From Rhipidocladum racemiflorum (taxonomy: Eukaryota > Streptophyta > Magnoliopsida > Poales > Poaceae), in contig CM070580.1 of the NCBI GenBank assembly GCA_036346355.1, positions 23,799,374-23,863,373 on the forward strand: a DNA stretch of 64,000 bases. The letters are read 5' to 3'. The notes under the pieces are model-generated. The model saw only the letters and a program-made list of their open reading frames with translations, searched no databases and was not told the DNA's origin. Shown piece after piece: positions 36,548 through 47,367 of this stretch. Both the position numbers and the translations under genes were made by a program. Within the stretch, counting starts at the first letter, position 1; every line of letters starts with the position of its first letter.

Positions 36548-37518
36548 CTCCTCGGAACCCTTGGAGACCTCGACGACGCCGCCAAAAAACCCTAGGATTC
36601 GGAGGAGCACATCACCACGGCACGCTCCGCGACGGCAACGATAGGCAGCGGCGACGAAGTCACTTCCGAAGCGAGCATCAAGCCGCCTCCGATTAAATTA
36701 ACCTCCGGGAGACCAACACCACAAGAGAGAGGGCCTTTTAAAAACTTCTCGGTGGCACACGGCAACGCGAAAGCGTGGACGAGACCCGGTCAGAGCAATC
36801 CGGCGGCGTCTCCCACGAGAGCGGGCACCACGCCACAAGGAAGCTCGCCTCCGGGCTCCGGCTAGTGGCGGGCGGCGCCTCGTCGCCGGCGAGGCGGCGG
36901 GAACGTTGGGGTGGTGGTGGTGGTGTGCGTGTAGCGGGGGGGGTGGACTTCCTCCGGTGTGCGGGTAGGAAAGGAAAGGGCCGAAGGCGAGGGAGCGGGG
37001 CCGCGTGTGATTGCGGTGTGATGGGCGGGGCCCACGTTGCGGTGGCCTTTCTGCCGGGGCGTGGGTGTAAAGCGAGCTGGCGCGAGGGGCGTGGGGCCCA
37101 TATGGCGGTGGGAGTGGCTGGGTGGGCCAGGAGAGGCAGTGAGAGCGGGCGAGCGGTTACGTGCTGCGGGTGGCGTGTGGAATTTCCCCCCCGGGGGGGG
37201 TGGAGTTAAAATTAGACGGGCGGGATTGGTGCGGAAAGGTCTCGTGGGCATCGAAGATGGCGGGGCCCGCGGGTGCCCGGCGGGTATGAGCTGTGTTGTT
37301 TAGCTTTCCTGGCTCTTGCTAGGAACACACCAAGTTGGTTCGTGTGAGGCGCTCTGCTGCCGCTGCCAGAGTGACCGGACGATCTTGCTTTCCCTTTTTT
37401 TAGCTGATAGTTATGAGCTGGTCTCAGATGATTTGTTAAACAATCTCTATGTCCCTGCAGGTGGTCACACTAGTTTTGTACTATATTTGCATAGCCGTAG
37501 AACCACGAAATCTGTGTA

Positions 37519-37521
<3 letters not shown>
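36548..37521. promoter_or_regulatory. ABCB20 5' UTR and promoter region (GC-rich)
   Basis: The sequence upstream of the ABCB20 start is strongly GC-rich and CpG-rich from 36780 to 37280, as in many grass promoters. Open frames in it on both strands are composition effects. No clear TATA box was found. The region ends at the AT microsatellite. Confidence 0.5.

Positions 37522-37579
<58 letters not shown>
37522..37579. repeat. (AT)29 microsatellite
   Basis: An uninterrupted AT dinucleotide run of 58 bp, ending eight bases before the CTAG terminus of the Helitron at 37587. Confidence 0.97.
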
Positions 37580-37582
<3 letters not shown>

Positions 37583-37586
37583 CTTA

Positions 37587-38446
37587 CTAGGAAATTGAGC
37601 GCGGCGGCACGCCGCGCACGTGAACGGGAAAAAAAATATTTTTAATACGAAAAAACTGAAAAAATGTTTTCGTAGAAAAAAATGAACCACGAGAACACTT
37701 TAAAATATTTTTTTCATGCTCTGAAGGAAAAACGGACCACAAAATTTTTTTTTTCGAGCAAAACGGAGAAACGAAGACATTTTTTCCATGCTCCGGAGGA
37801 AAAACGGACCACCAAAACATTTTTCGGTTTTTTTTAGGAAAAACGGAGAAACGAAAATATTTTTTCCATGCTCCGGAGGAAAAACGGGCCACAAAAACTT
37901 TTTTTCCGGGCAAAACGGAGAAACGAAAACATTTTTTCCATGCTCCGGAGGAAAAACGGACCACAAAAATATTTTTTCGGTTTTTTTAGGAAAAACGGCT
38001 AACAAAAACATTTTTTCTATGCTCCGGAGGGAAAACGGATCACAAAAATATTTTTTCTGGGCAAAACGGAGAAACGAAAATATTTTTTCCATGCTCCGGA
38101 GGGAAAACGGACCACAACAATATTTTTTTCGGGCAAAACGGAGAAAGGACCTGAACGAAAAGTGCACGGACCTATTTGTTATGATTTTGGACCTGTTCGC
38201 TATTTTGAAAAACTATAAAAGGGCTCGTCTACGATTCGTATTTAACGGAAGGTTCTTTACGTAAAACGGCGAACGAGGGACTTAAACGCGAATCGGGGAA
38301 AAAATTTCCCTCTCACAAAAAACTGCAAAGGACCTATCCGTAATTTCAAGAACCTGAGGGACTTTTTCGCAAAAAGAGGAGAGAGAGGGGGTGGGACACG
38401 TGGGGCACCTCACCGGACGGCAATACTCCCGAACTTAATGGAGGGA
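37587..38446 (-). mobile_element. Non-autonomous Helitron with internal tandem repeats
   Basis: On the minus strand the 3' end is CTAG (37590-37587) followed by host T. It is preceded by an 8-bp-stem hairpin GCGCGGCG-TGC-CGCCGCGC, separated from CTAG by a TCAATTTC spacer. The 5' end is TCCCTCCATTAAG at 38446, preceded by host A. TC start, hairpin, CTAG end and insertion between A and T are the Helitron hallmarks. It has no Rep/helicase coding sequence, so it is non-autonomous. Confidence 0.75.
37700..38167. repeat. Tandem array with alternating 72/80-bp period inside the Helitron
   Basis: The word CATGCTCCGGAGG, or a close variant, occurs at about 37715, 37787, 37867, 37939, 38018 and 38090. 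Spacings are 72, 80, 72, 79 and 72. Two linker types alternate (one with GGGCAAAACGGAG, one with GGTTTTTTTAGGAAAAACGG), giving a higher-order unit of about 152 bp. The minus strand is open through the array, but only because of the repeat, not as a gene. Confidence 0.85.
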
Positions 38447-38881
38447 TAATTCGTCACCAGTATTTTTTCTTCTTCAGAAAATCGGTGACGGAAGCCTGAG
38501 TGAAATTCCAAGGAGGGACCAGGGCCAATGCAAATCCAGAACTCTTTTAAGTGCTTAATCGTACTACTACGATGTTTGTAATTTATTTAATCGTACTACT
38601 ACAATGTTTGTAATTTATACCACGTTAATAATCGTACTACTACAGGCTTGAGTAAAGATGTACTAAGACGTCAGGCATGATCAAGACACTAGAAAATAAT
38701 TGGAAGGGCAAGTTACACATGAAATGCATTATTAATGTATGGACAACAAAGAATGATATAATATGATTAGTTTGAGCATAAAGCAACATTTGACATATGA
38801 TAAGTTATTTCAAAGGCATAGTTATTATAGTAAAACTGAATTTTAAACCAATTTTCAACACGGGGTGAAACCATAAGTTTA
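38447..38881. repeat. Intergenic sequence with a short 31-bp tandem repeat (38555-38645)
   Basis: The unit TAATCGTACTACTAC followed by (A/G)ATGTTTGTAATTTAT occurs twice in full and once in part. The rest of this stretch is AT-rich and unassigned, and ends at the TSD of the solo LTR. Confidence 0.6.
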
Positions 38882-38886
38882 ATCCC

Positions 38887-41458
38887 TGAAAGTGTAAGTG
38901 ACTCTTGCAATGATTTTGGTGATTAATGACAAACGTATTTTGATGATAATCATATTAATATCAATGAAAGATGTTTTGTGCTTAATTGACATGCATATAT
39001 TGTTATTGATTATGTTTATGATGCATGGCTTTAGTGTTTAATGACAATCGCGTATTGATAGCAATCTTGTTAAGGTCATTAGTCTATTAAGTAATTAATT
39101 CATGCCAATCATCTAGGTTGCGTGTTAATATGAGACTAAGATGGTTATTGTTTAAGATTACTCTAAGTCTCATCTTAATAAGAGGAGTTTGGTATATCTT
39201 TGGTTAAATTCTTTCATCAATTTTAAATTGAGTGCATATTGATAAATTGCATACTCATTTGAGTTCATTATGTGCTTTGATTTTAGTATGCATGTATTAA
39301 CTAGAGTTAAACTTCACATTGCTATAGATTGACATGGTGCATACATGTCTTAGTTGTATATCTTCTCTTTCACTTCTCTTAGTGAAGTTTAATCTAGAAT
39401 TAGATCACATATTTACTGTCATTCCAAATACTATTTGTACATGTACAATTCATGTATATTCTATCATGTGTTTCTTTTAAGTAAATGATGTGATCCTTGC
39501 CTTGATTTAAATGGTTCATCATATTGGCAATTATCTCTCTAGTGCATATAGTCCAATTACATATTCATCATGATGTATTTAGTAGAGAACATTTCTTATG
39601 TCAAGTGTTCCTAGTTGTGTCATGTTTATTTACATGGAGCACTTGTTGTGTTTTATTTACTCACACTTTTAAATCTATTTCATACTTATTGAGCTTTTGG
39701 GACTAATATGTTTGCTGAGTGCTTTGGTAAGAATTAGGTCCCAAAGTTGTGTGTATGATGACCAAGTGGTTTGAAGGATGACAAGCGAGTCGAAGTCAAT
39801 AAGACGGCGGTGTCACCAAAAGTTGAGGACTAATTCAAGATCGACTTGGCGTGGAGATCGTCGGAGAGGATGATCAAGTCAAGGTTGATAGGACGAGAGT
39901 CTCATGAGGTGAATCGAGTCAAGTTGGACAAGGCGAAGATGTCATCAATTATATGGTGAAGATCTTCATGCACCGGCATTAAGAAGGAAGACAACAAGTG
40001 ACTATTTCTAGACTTGTATTATCTTTGATTTAATTTGAGTCTAAGGATTGCCGTACTATTAAGAGGGATGCGACGTCGAATGACTTTTAGATGTGTCAAG
40101 TGCTCAAGTGATCCATCCTTGTGAAACTTAGAGAGAGTGGTGTTGGTGGTGCCGGAAAGTGAGGGTTGTAGGTCTCTCTTGGATTCCTTGTGATATCTAT
40201 TTTTATCCTTTGAGATTTGGGTAGTGAGACCTTGTTAGTTGTGAAGCCCTCATTCTTAGCTTTTCGTAGAGTCCAAATTCATTGAAATCGGAGTCCGGAA
40301 TCAAAAGTTGTGCCCGTTTGAATCGGGTTGCTGTGTGCTGTCCGGAGTATCCGGATTGTCCGGAGTATTCGGGTTCATCCTCTCGGTTAGGTCAATCCGG
40401 AGTATCCGGATTAAATATCCAGAGTATCCGGACCTAGCGTAGTTCCAACGGCTAGTTTTTTGGGATGGCTATTTAAAGCCCCCTCTTGGGTAGCCGTTGG
40501 AGGATAGTTGGGAGACTGGTTTCTTGGTGCTTTGAGGTGTATTCTTAGTGATCTTGAGCTCCCAAAAGCCCCTCTAACCCTAGATCTTAGTGATCCCCTT
40601 TTGAGTGAAGGGTTGGGTGTGAGAGTGAATAGTGTTTGGGTTGAGTGTGATTTGAGTTGTTTTAGCACTTGAGTTCATCTCCAAGTTCGTTCTTCGTGAG
40701 CATTTGGTGCTCTTGGAGGTTGAGGACTCCTAGACGGCTAGGAGGTCGCCTACGAGCCACTGTTTCTGTGGTGTGCCGTAGGAAGTTTGTAAAGGTTGAA
40801 TTCTGCCTCCGAAAGGAAAAGGATCAAGAAGTGAAGCCGGCGAGTGCAAGGTGCAACACCGGGCGGCTAACGGGTTGAAAGAGACCCCCGTGTCTTGAGT
40901 GACCGGACCATCGGCGAGTGCAAAGTGCAACACCGGGAGGACAAGGGTTGAAAGAGACCCCGGCTTGGTGCCGCCTCAACGGAGACGTAGGATCCCCTCA
41001 AGGATCCGAACTTCGGGATAAAATCTTCGTGTCTCCTTCTTTATTTCGGTTTTATCCTCTTTGCTCATCCGCTTAATTTGCTCTCGATTATTGTGATCAT
41101 ATTGATTAGATTGCATTTACTACATTTATTCTTGCTTGTTTCCTTATTTTGTTGCAGTAGAGTAATTTGTATCTCTAGAATCGAAGAAGTGCCTAATTTT
41201 ATTGCTCTTACTTTGTTCTGGCCGAACCAGGCAACCCGGAGTATCTGGTACTTTGATCCGGAGTATCCGGATATACCGGAATATCCGAACCAAATATCCG
41301 GAGTATCCGAGTTGATTGTCTCGGGCTGAATTGTCTAAATTGCAGAACTTAATTATATCCATTGCTTTCGCATTATCTCTGATAGTTTAGTTTAAATTGG
41401 GTATAATTTTGTAATCGCCCATTAACCCCCCCTCTAGGCCGACATCCCGGTCCTTTCA
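38887..41458 (+). mobile_element. Solo LTR, 2572 bp, TSD ATCCC
   Basis: TG...CA ends (TGAAAGTGTAAGTGACTC ... CCGGTCCTTTCA) lie between perfect 5-bp duplications ATCCC (38882-38886 and 41459-41463). The end carries CCCCCCTCTAGGCCGACATC, shared with the other LTRs of this family. The promoter core is AACGGCTAGTTTT (40447-40459), 10 bp, then TATTTAAA (40470). Upstream of it, and again at 41237-41320, are copies of CCGGAGTATCCGG. There is no coding domain and no second LTR. Confidence 0.82.
40330..40445 (+). repeat. Array of CCGGAGTATCCGG-type near-palindromes in the solo LTR
   Basis: Four or more words such as GTCCGGAGTATCCGGATTG and ATCCGGAGTATCCGGA precede the promoter core of the solo LTR. 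A second group of similar words is at 41237-41320, about 140 bp before the LTR end. Confidence 0.75.
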
Positions 41459-41463
41459 ATCCC

Positions 41464-42084
41464 AATTTTGCTTCCAAATGGAACCCCTTTCCATCTATAA
41501 ATCATCTTTCTTTCTTAAACCATTTTTGGAAAACCAAAGTCTCATTTGCGAAAGGCTCGCTCAGTATGCCCATGATCGCGAGCGCGGCTAATCGATTAAT
41601 TTACACTTTGCAAAGGTTGTACAACTTTACCCACATGATATGATCATCTCTTGTTGCCAAGCTATTAACACACTTCCTTAGTTGTGCTGTAGAGAGATTA
41701 TGACAAGACCTTTACAATGCGCCATCCCAATCAATTATGCCTCGCTAAGGTTCCACCGCTGGTAGGGTTCAAAAGCCCAATCTAGAAGCCCCTTTTGTCG
41801 ACCATACAGTTCCATTCAACTGCCTTATGTGCATCAGAGTACCAATCAACCATATTGAAGAGTTCTGATATGGTGGATGACGAATGAATATTGAGATCTA
41901 CTGTGAAGTGCTTGTAACGTACAACCTGCTTAAACACATGAATCATCAGATATGTTAGGAATAGTGTTATGAACCTCTACAAACCGCTTAACGAACTGAA
42001 ATAAATTTTCGTCAGAGATTTGGCAAAGACGATGCAAATCATCTTCTTTTCTAGGTTTTGCATAAAAGCTTTTAAAATTATTTA
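41464..42084 (-). pseudogene. Gypsy gag remnant, downstream piece
   Basis: Read on the minus strand from 42084, a frame contains FVKRFVEVHNTIPNISDD, matching the SLRxFIRRFxxxRNTIPNIS block of plant Gypsy gag. It is then broken by stops (after SCV) and frameshifts (fragments YKHFTVDL, ELFNMVDWYSDAHKAVEW). The upstream part of the same gag lies at 43691-44182, on the other side of the solo LTR 42090-43685. Confidence 0.6.
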
Positions 42085-42089
42085 GAATG

Positions 42090-43685
42090 TGAAAAGATGT
42101 GATAATTGCCTAGAGGGGGGGTGAATAGGCTATTTGAAATTTTAAAGAAATTTACTGCAGCGGAAAACGTCGGATTATCCGATTTAATATCGGAACTTCT
42201 GGTATTATATCGGAGTGTCCGATAAATACAGGAAATAGAGTTAAGGAAATGAGACAAACAATCTAAAAACGTGTTCTATTCTAGACAAGTGTTGGAGAGA
42301 GTATGCTATCAAGACTTGCACAACTAGTATTGAAATGCGAAGACAAAGTAGACAAGAGTTTGTTTCCCGGAGTTCAGATCCTTGAGGGGATCTTACGTCT
42401 CTGTTAAGGAGGCTCACTAATTGCCGGGTCTTTTCCAACCCTATCCTCCCAAACCGCGGTCACACTTGAGGCTTGGTTTCACTCTTGGTCTCTTTCCTTT
42501 CGGAGGCGGAGTCGGCCTTCACAAACTTCTCACGGCTTCCACAAACTTCGGGAGCTCGTGAGCAACGCCTAGCTGTTTAAGAGTCCTTCAACCTCCAAGA
42601 ATAACAAACGCTATAGAATATTGATCTTGGAGAAGCTCTCTAGTGCTCAAGATGAATGATTATCTCTTCTTCTTCTAGCTTACAATCACACTTAATGTCC
42701 TCACTCACTAAATGATCCCTAAGATCAAGGAGGAGGGCTCAAGAATGCTCTAGGGTGTGCTCAAGGTGCTCAAGTATTCAGCCAAGTGGAGTGAGTAACC
42801 CTCTAAAGGGAGAGGAGTGGGGTATTTATAGATTTGGTTCAAAACTAGCCGTTATACCTGCACTCAGCCACACATCGAAATATCCGATACCAACTTCGGA
42901 ACATCCGATGAGTGCAAACCACCAGAACTTGGAAAGTTCCAACGGTCGAAAACTACAAGCATCGGAATATCCGATCTTAACATCGGAACATTCGAAAACA
43001 CTGGGAGAAAATACGACAAAACTTTCTAAGTCAACATCGGAATGTCCGACTCAATTATCGGAACATCCGAACCAAACAGAGAGTTCCCAAAACAGGGGAA
43101 CGCCTACTTCGGAACTTCCGACTTCGAAACTTCGGACAGTCCGAACAAAACAGAGAGCACCCTTTCTACACGACAACACGCATCGGAACTTATCTCAACA
43201 GAGAGTACCCTAACCGAAAAACACTGGGCATCGGAACATCCGATATGAAATATCGAAATATCCGAACTCTTCTAAGGGCTTCGGACTCGAACAAACCTAC
43301 ACATCGGAATGTCTGAACTTCGGAACTTCCGACCTAAAATCAGAACATCCGACAAGAACTTAACGACAACAACATTCCAATGCATGGGAGAAGACTTAGA
43401 ACCTCTCAAGAGACTAACCAACATTCATCTGAGCATAAAGACCATCTCTAGACCAAATTCAACGCATCGCTCTTAATAGTACGACAATCCTATGACTCAA
43501 GAAATTAAAATACATACACGAGCTGCCGTTTTTCTTACTCAAACCATTTGAGGGTAGCCAATGACCGTAGATGATCTCTTCTTAGGACTTTTCATCTGTT
43601 CATAAACTGGTTAAACATGTTAGCTTCTTTAATCGTTTGTCATTAATCAACCAACACTGAATTAGGGGGCCTAGATGCACTTTCA
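42090..43685 (-). mobile_element. Solo LTR, 1596 bp, TSD GAATG, inserted in a gag remnant
   Basis: On the minus strand it runs from TGAAAGTGCATCTAGGCC (43685) to ATCACATCTTTTCA (42090), between perfect GAATG duplications (42085-42089 and 43686-43690). The minus-strand core is AACGGCTAGTTTT (42853-42841), 10 bp, then TATAAATA (42830-42823). Copies of TCGGAACATCCGA-type words fill 42880-43345, upstream of the core, and a second cluster lies at 42172-42222 near the 3' end. The sequence CCCCCCCTCTAGGC near the 3' end is shared with the solo LTR at 38887. It has no coding domain. Confidence 0.82.
42880..43345 (-). repeat. Array of CGGAACATCCGA-type near-palindromes in the solo LTR
   Basis: At least a dozen words of the type CGGAA(C/T)(A/T)TCCGA occur at irregular spacing. 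They lie just upstream, on the minus strand, of the AACGGCTAGTTTT-TATA core. Confidence 0.78.
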
Positions 43686-43690
43686 GAATG

Positions 43691-44182
43691 GCCTGGCATA
43701 AGTTTTTCCAAATGGTATAAATATGAAGGAACTCTGATGGATTTTGAGTTCCATCATAGCTTTCCAATAGGTCTGTTTTGAATTTTTCAGGCTAGGTGTC
43801 ATTTTTTAGCCTTGGTGAAAAGGCTTTGCATCATGTGTACAACCCCAAATGTCTACGCACATTAGGTAATTGATCTGTATATTCAGGAGAACGAGGTCGT
43901 CGTCGACCATGATTAGCATTTTCACCCGAGGCAAGCCTATCGAAAACGCTTCTCCGTTGTGGATTACTCCTCAGTTATCGGTCGTTACTTTGTTGATGTC
44001 GACCGGATGAGGATTGATCCGCACGGGAATGAGTCAGAGTTCTCACAGAAGGAGACTTGCTCTGTACTTCTGTAGTAGCTTCTTGCATATCAACAGCTAA
44101 AGACTTTATAAGTGACACATTATCTCCATTCGCAGGTTGACTTAAAATTGCATTAATAATAATGCAAATTCTGTTCGTAGGG
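43691..44182 (-). pseudogene. Gypsy gag remnant, upstream piece
   Basis: On the minus strand 43815-43720 reads PEKFKTDLLESYDGTQNP then SEFLHIYT. This is the conserved start of the plant Gypsy gag core (FKxPxIxxYDGxxDPxxHLxxY). It continues toward 43691 and resumes across the solo LTR at 42084. The 5' part is uncertain, and right of 44182 it meets the truncated LTR. Stops and frameshifts are present. Confidence 0.62.
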
Positions 44183-46169
44183 GTTTTTGCATGATGCTTT
44201 GATTTGCATATGTTGCAAATAGGAGAAGCTCATGCTTTCTTCGTATTTGAATCAATTTGATTTGGTTTTGCTTGGAGCTAAGTTTACTATTTGTTGCAAA
44301 AGGAAAAAAAGCTTAAGCAATTTGGATTTTATTGGTTGCTCAGAGCTAAAGATTTGCATGTGTTGCAAATAGAGAGCTCAATTATTTGAGTTTATTTGGA
44401 TGTTGCATGAAGCTATGGATTTGCATATGTTACAAAAAGGACAAAGCTTATGAATTTTAGTTAAGTTGGCTTTTGTATGGAACTAAGAGATTTGCATATA
44501 TTACAAATAAAGAGAGTCCATACAAGTTGCAATGAATTGATTTAATTGCTATTTGCAAATGCCTTTTGTAAATATACGGGATGTTTATGAGATTGGGATC
44601 CTAGAACATGTGAAGAGGGCATTTGCAAATGTGTTTGCAAAGTGTCATGGTCTCGTATTGATCACCTCATGGCTAAGAGGATTAAATGTCATACTCTTGA
44701 GTTATCTGCGAATGTGTTTTGCAAATAAGCCTATGTTTATAAATTTGGTTTTCGAGCATGTGACTAGGATTTGCAAATATGTTTTGAAAATTATTTTGAT
44801 TATGAGTTTATCATCACATAGCTCAAGATTTAATCATAGTGACTCTTGTAAGCTTGTAGTTACGATTTTGATCAAGTCTATGTAACGGTTTTCGAGAAAA
44901 TCAGATTTTTAGACTTGAGTGGCTACTTTGAAGTTTTTATTTTATTTTTGAAAATATCTATGATTGGTTAAATCTTAAAAATGTGTAAAATGTAGCCCTC
45001 TTGATAAGTTTTTCATAGAGTCCATGATCACTTAGATCGGACTTCGGAGTAAAAAGTTAATTATGATCATTTTAGTTTGAAAAATGCGGCACTGCCACCC
45101 CTAGGCAGTGGTAGTGCCGCTCGAGCGGTACTACCGTTGTTTACATACCAATAATTATTTTCCAGAAAGATGTTCCAAATGTGTTTTTGGGTCAAAATGG
45201 TCGGCACTACCAGGGTTTACATGTCGGTAGTATTGGAGGTACTACAGCAACGGCTAGTTTTTATACATTTAATGCACAAAACTGGCCATTGGGCTTAAGG
45301 CCGTTACTACCGCCCATTACATGGCGGTAGTGCGAAAAATTGCGTGTTTTTCTGAACCCGCCTTAACGGCCAGTTTTGAGTGTGGGGGCTATAAAAGGCC
45401 GCCTTAGGGGGCAAGTGCTTGTTGCTGGTTCTCTTGGGTGTTTTTGGGAGTGAAGTGCATGTGTTACATTATTCAATTTGTTTCTTGAGCTAAGAGTGAG
45501 CACTAATTACATGTGTTGCAATTAGGAGTGGGTTGAGAGCCTCATTGTGCATGTGTTGCACTTGAGAAGGATCCTAGTGCATGTATTGCACTTAGGAGGT
45601 CATCGTAGTGAATGTGTTACACTAGGTGAAGCTCAAGTGGGAGTACTTGACTTGTTACTCTTGGAGGTTACCATCTCCTAAACGGCGTAGAACGTTGTGC
45701 ACGGGAGCTTCTCAACGAAGGTTGTGAGAGGTCCAGCAAAGTTTATGAAGTCGGAGCTCGCCTACCTCAAAGGATAAGGTAGCTACCACTAGTGGATTCG
45801 AGGCGGGGGCTCAAATGTAGATTCAATCAATCTTGTTTGGGCTTGCTACAACGTCGATTAAGGGAGATCAGCAAGTCTTTGAGACCATGAAAAAATATTT
45901 GTGTCTCTCTTGTGCTCCACTTGCAATTCTTCATTTACATTGCTTAGTTGTCTTTAGAATTGCTATTCTTGTGTAGAAACTTAATTAGTTAGTGCACTTA
46001 GTAAGCCTATTTGAGTTAGGCCTTAATTGTCAAAATCTTAGTTTATCGTTTCTGCATTATTATTGTTAAGGTTCTGACGTAAGGATACTTACGAGATTAG
46101 CTTTTAATCGTAGAGAATTTTTAAAAACGTCTATTCACCCCCTCTAGTCGGCATCATCGACCCTTCACA
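44183..46169 (+). mobile_element. 5'-truncated LTR of the same family as 5409-26573
   Basis: The end GGTGCC-like CCCCCTCTAGTCGGCATCAT...GACCCTTCA (46130-46169) corresponds to the minus-strand end of the LTR at 5409. The spaced words CATGTGTTGCAATTAGG (44200-44780, 45460-45640) also match it in reverse. The promoter core is AACGGCCAGTTTT (45365-45377), 12 bp, TATAAAA (45390), with palindromes (GGTAGTGCCG, CGGTACTACCG) at 45080-45330. Similarity stops near 44183, where gag remnant sequence begins, so the 5' part is missing and no matching TSD can be found. Confidence 0.68.
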
Positions 46170-47367
46170 TGGACAACGACAGCGCGGTGGTGAGGGTGAC
46201 AACGTGGTGCCGAGGGCAACGAAGCGATGCGCTGAGGACAAGGATGGCAATGACGCAATGATGAGGGCAACAGTGCGGAGAGGAAACATAGATTTGGATG
46301 GAGAGACGCTAATGTGATCATCTGAATCCACCGGGCAGTAAGTCAAATAAATATAGTTGTGTGCTTGTCATTACAAATGGTTAGAATTTGTCGACCGTTT
46401 GTAATAAAGGAACCGTGATGCAGATACACACACGCTTATCACTTTTCAGTCAAATTCACTATTTGACTGAAAAGAATTATTAAGTCATATTAAGTATTAT
46501 CATATGAAATTTATTTTTTGTTAGATGAGATACAGAGCTACTACTATTTTATTTAATTATATACAGATTTGTAGTTAATCTACATAGACATAAAGTGAAA
46601 ATGTGTTCAAAGGATCAGGACTAAAAAGTAGTTCTTGCCGGAATAAAAAAAGTATTATTGCGAAGACCTCTATGCTGAGTAGTAGTAAAATCAGAGATGA
46701 GTGGATTAGACATACAGACCAATTACCAATGAATTGACCGCACAACAAACCCGACCGAACGTGACTACCACAACGGCACACCGGTTCTTTCTTTAAGCGA
46801 TTTTAGCGTGTCGGCCTTGTCCTTTTCTCTTTGCTCCCTAATTTCTCGTATCAAATGTTGACTATATATCTTTACTGGTTTAAAAAAGCAAGTGTTAGTG
46901 ATTCATGTGTCTCTTCTACTCCACTTCTCTTTCCACTCTTTAAAAATTCTCTAATAGAAACAGGAAAACTATATACCAATAAATAAACACATCTCTCTAC
47001 ACGTTTTTTAACAGAAAAAACAATATACCAACTAACAGATTCTATCTGTCTAGAAATTCTCTAACAAAAAACATAAAAAAAAACAAAGTAGTTTCAGACA
47101 CGTGACGAAGCCGACGGCATAGAGAAGCGATGCGACCAAGAGCGGAGGCAGAGCCGAGGGTATGTGCTAGGCATTCCGGTTTTGACGATACCTATTCCAT
47201 CTAATAGAGGTAATATGATTTTTTTTATCCGTAGCAAAAACATGGACATTCGACTAATAGTTTGTCTTTTGTACAACCTGTGTTATCATCGATGTGTTTT
47301 AGATAGCATTTTTTATACATAATTTTCAACTAAATCTTCTTATTATCACCATGATTCTTGATGGATG
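46170..47367. other. Intergenic sequence, nothing identified
   Basis: AT-rich after 46350. A small inverted pair (ACAAATGGTTAG / GACCGTTTGTAA, 46375-46410) looks like a transposon end, but no partner was found. No gene is supported. Confidence 0.45.

Noticed and set aside
36775..37251. Open frames of 129-144 codons on both strands upstream of ABCB20
   Set aside because: Strong GC bias opens several frames at once; no family resemblance and they lie in the promoter/5' UTR area.
37587..38264. Long overlapping frames rich in Phe, Lys and Ser within the Helitron
   Set aside because: They arise because the 72-bp repeat has a length divisible by three; the peptide merely repeats with the DNA.
47094..47276. 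60-codon minus frame beginning MYKRQ
   Set aside because: Too short, no homology, no promoter or splice context.
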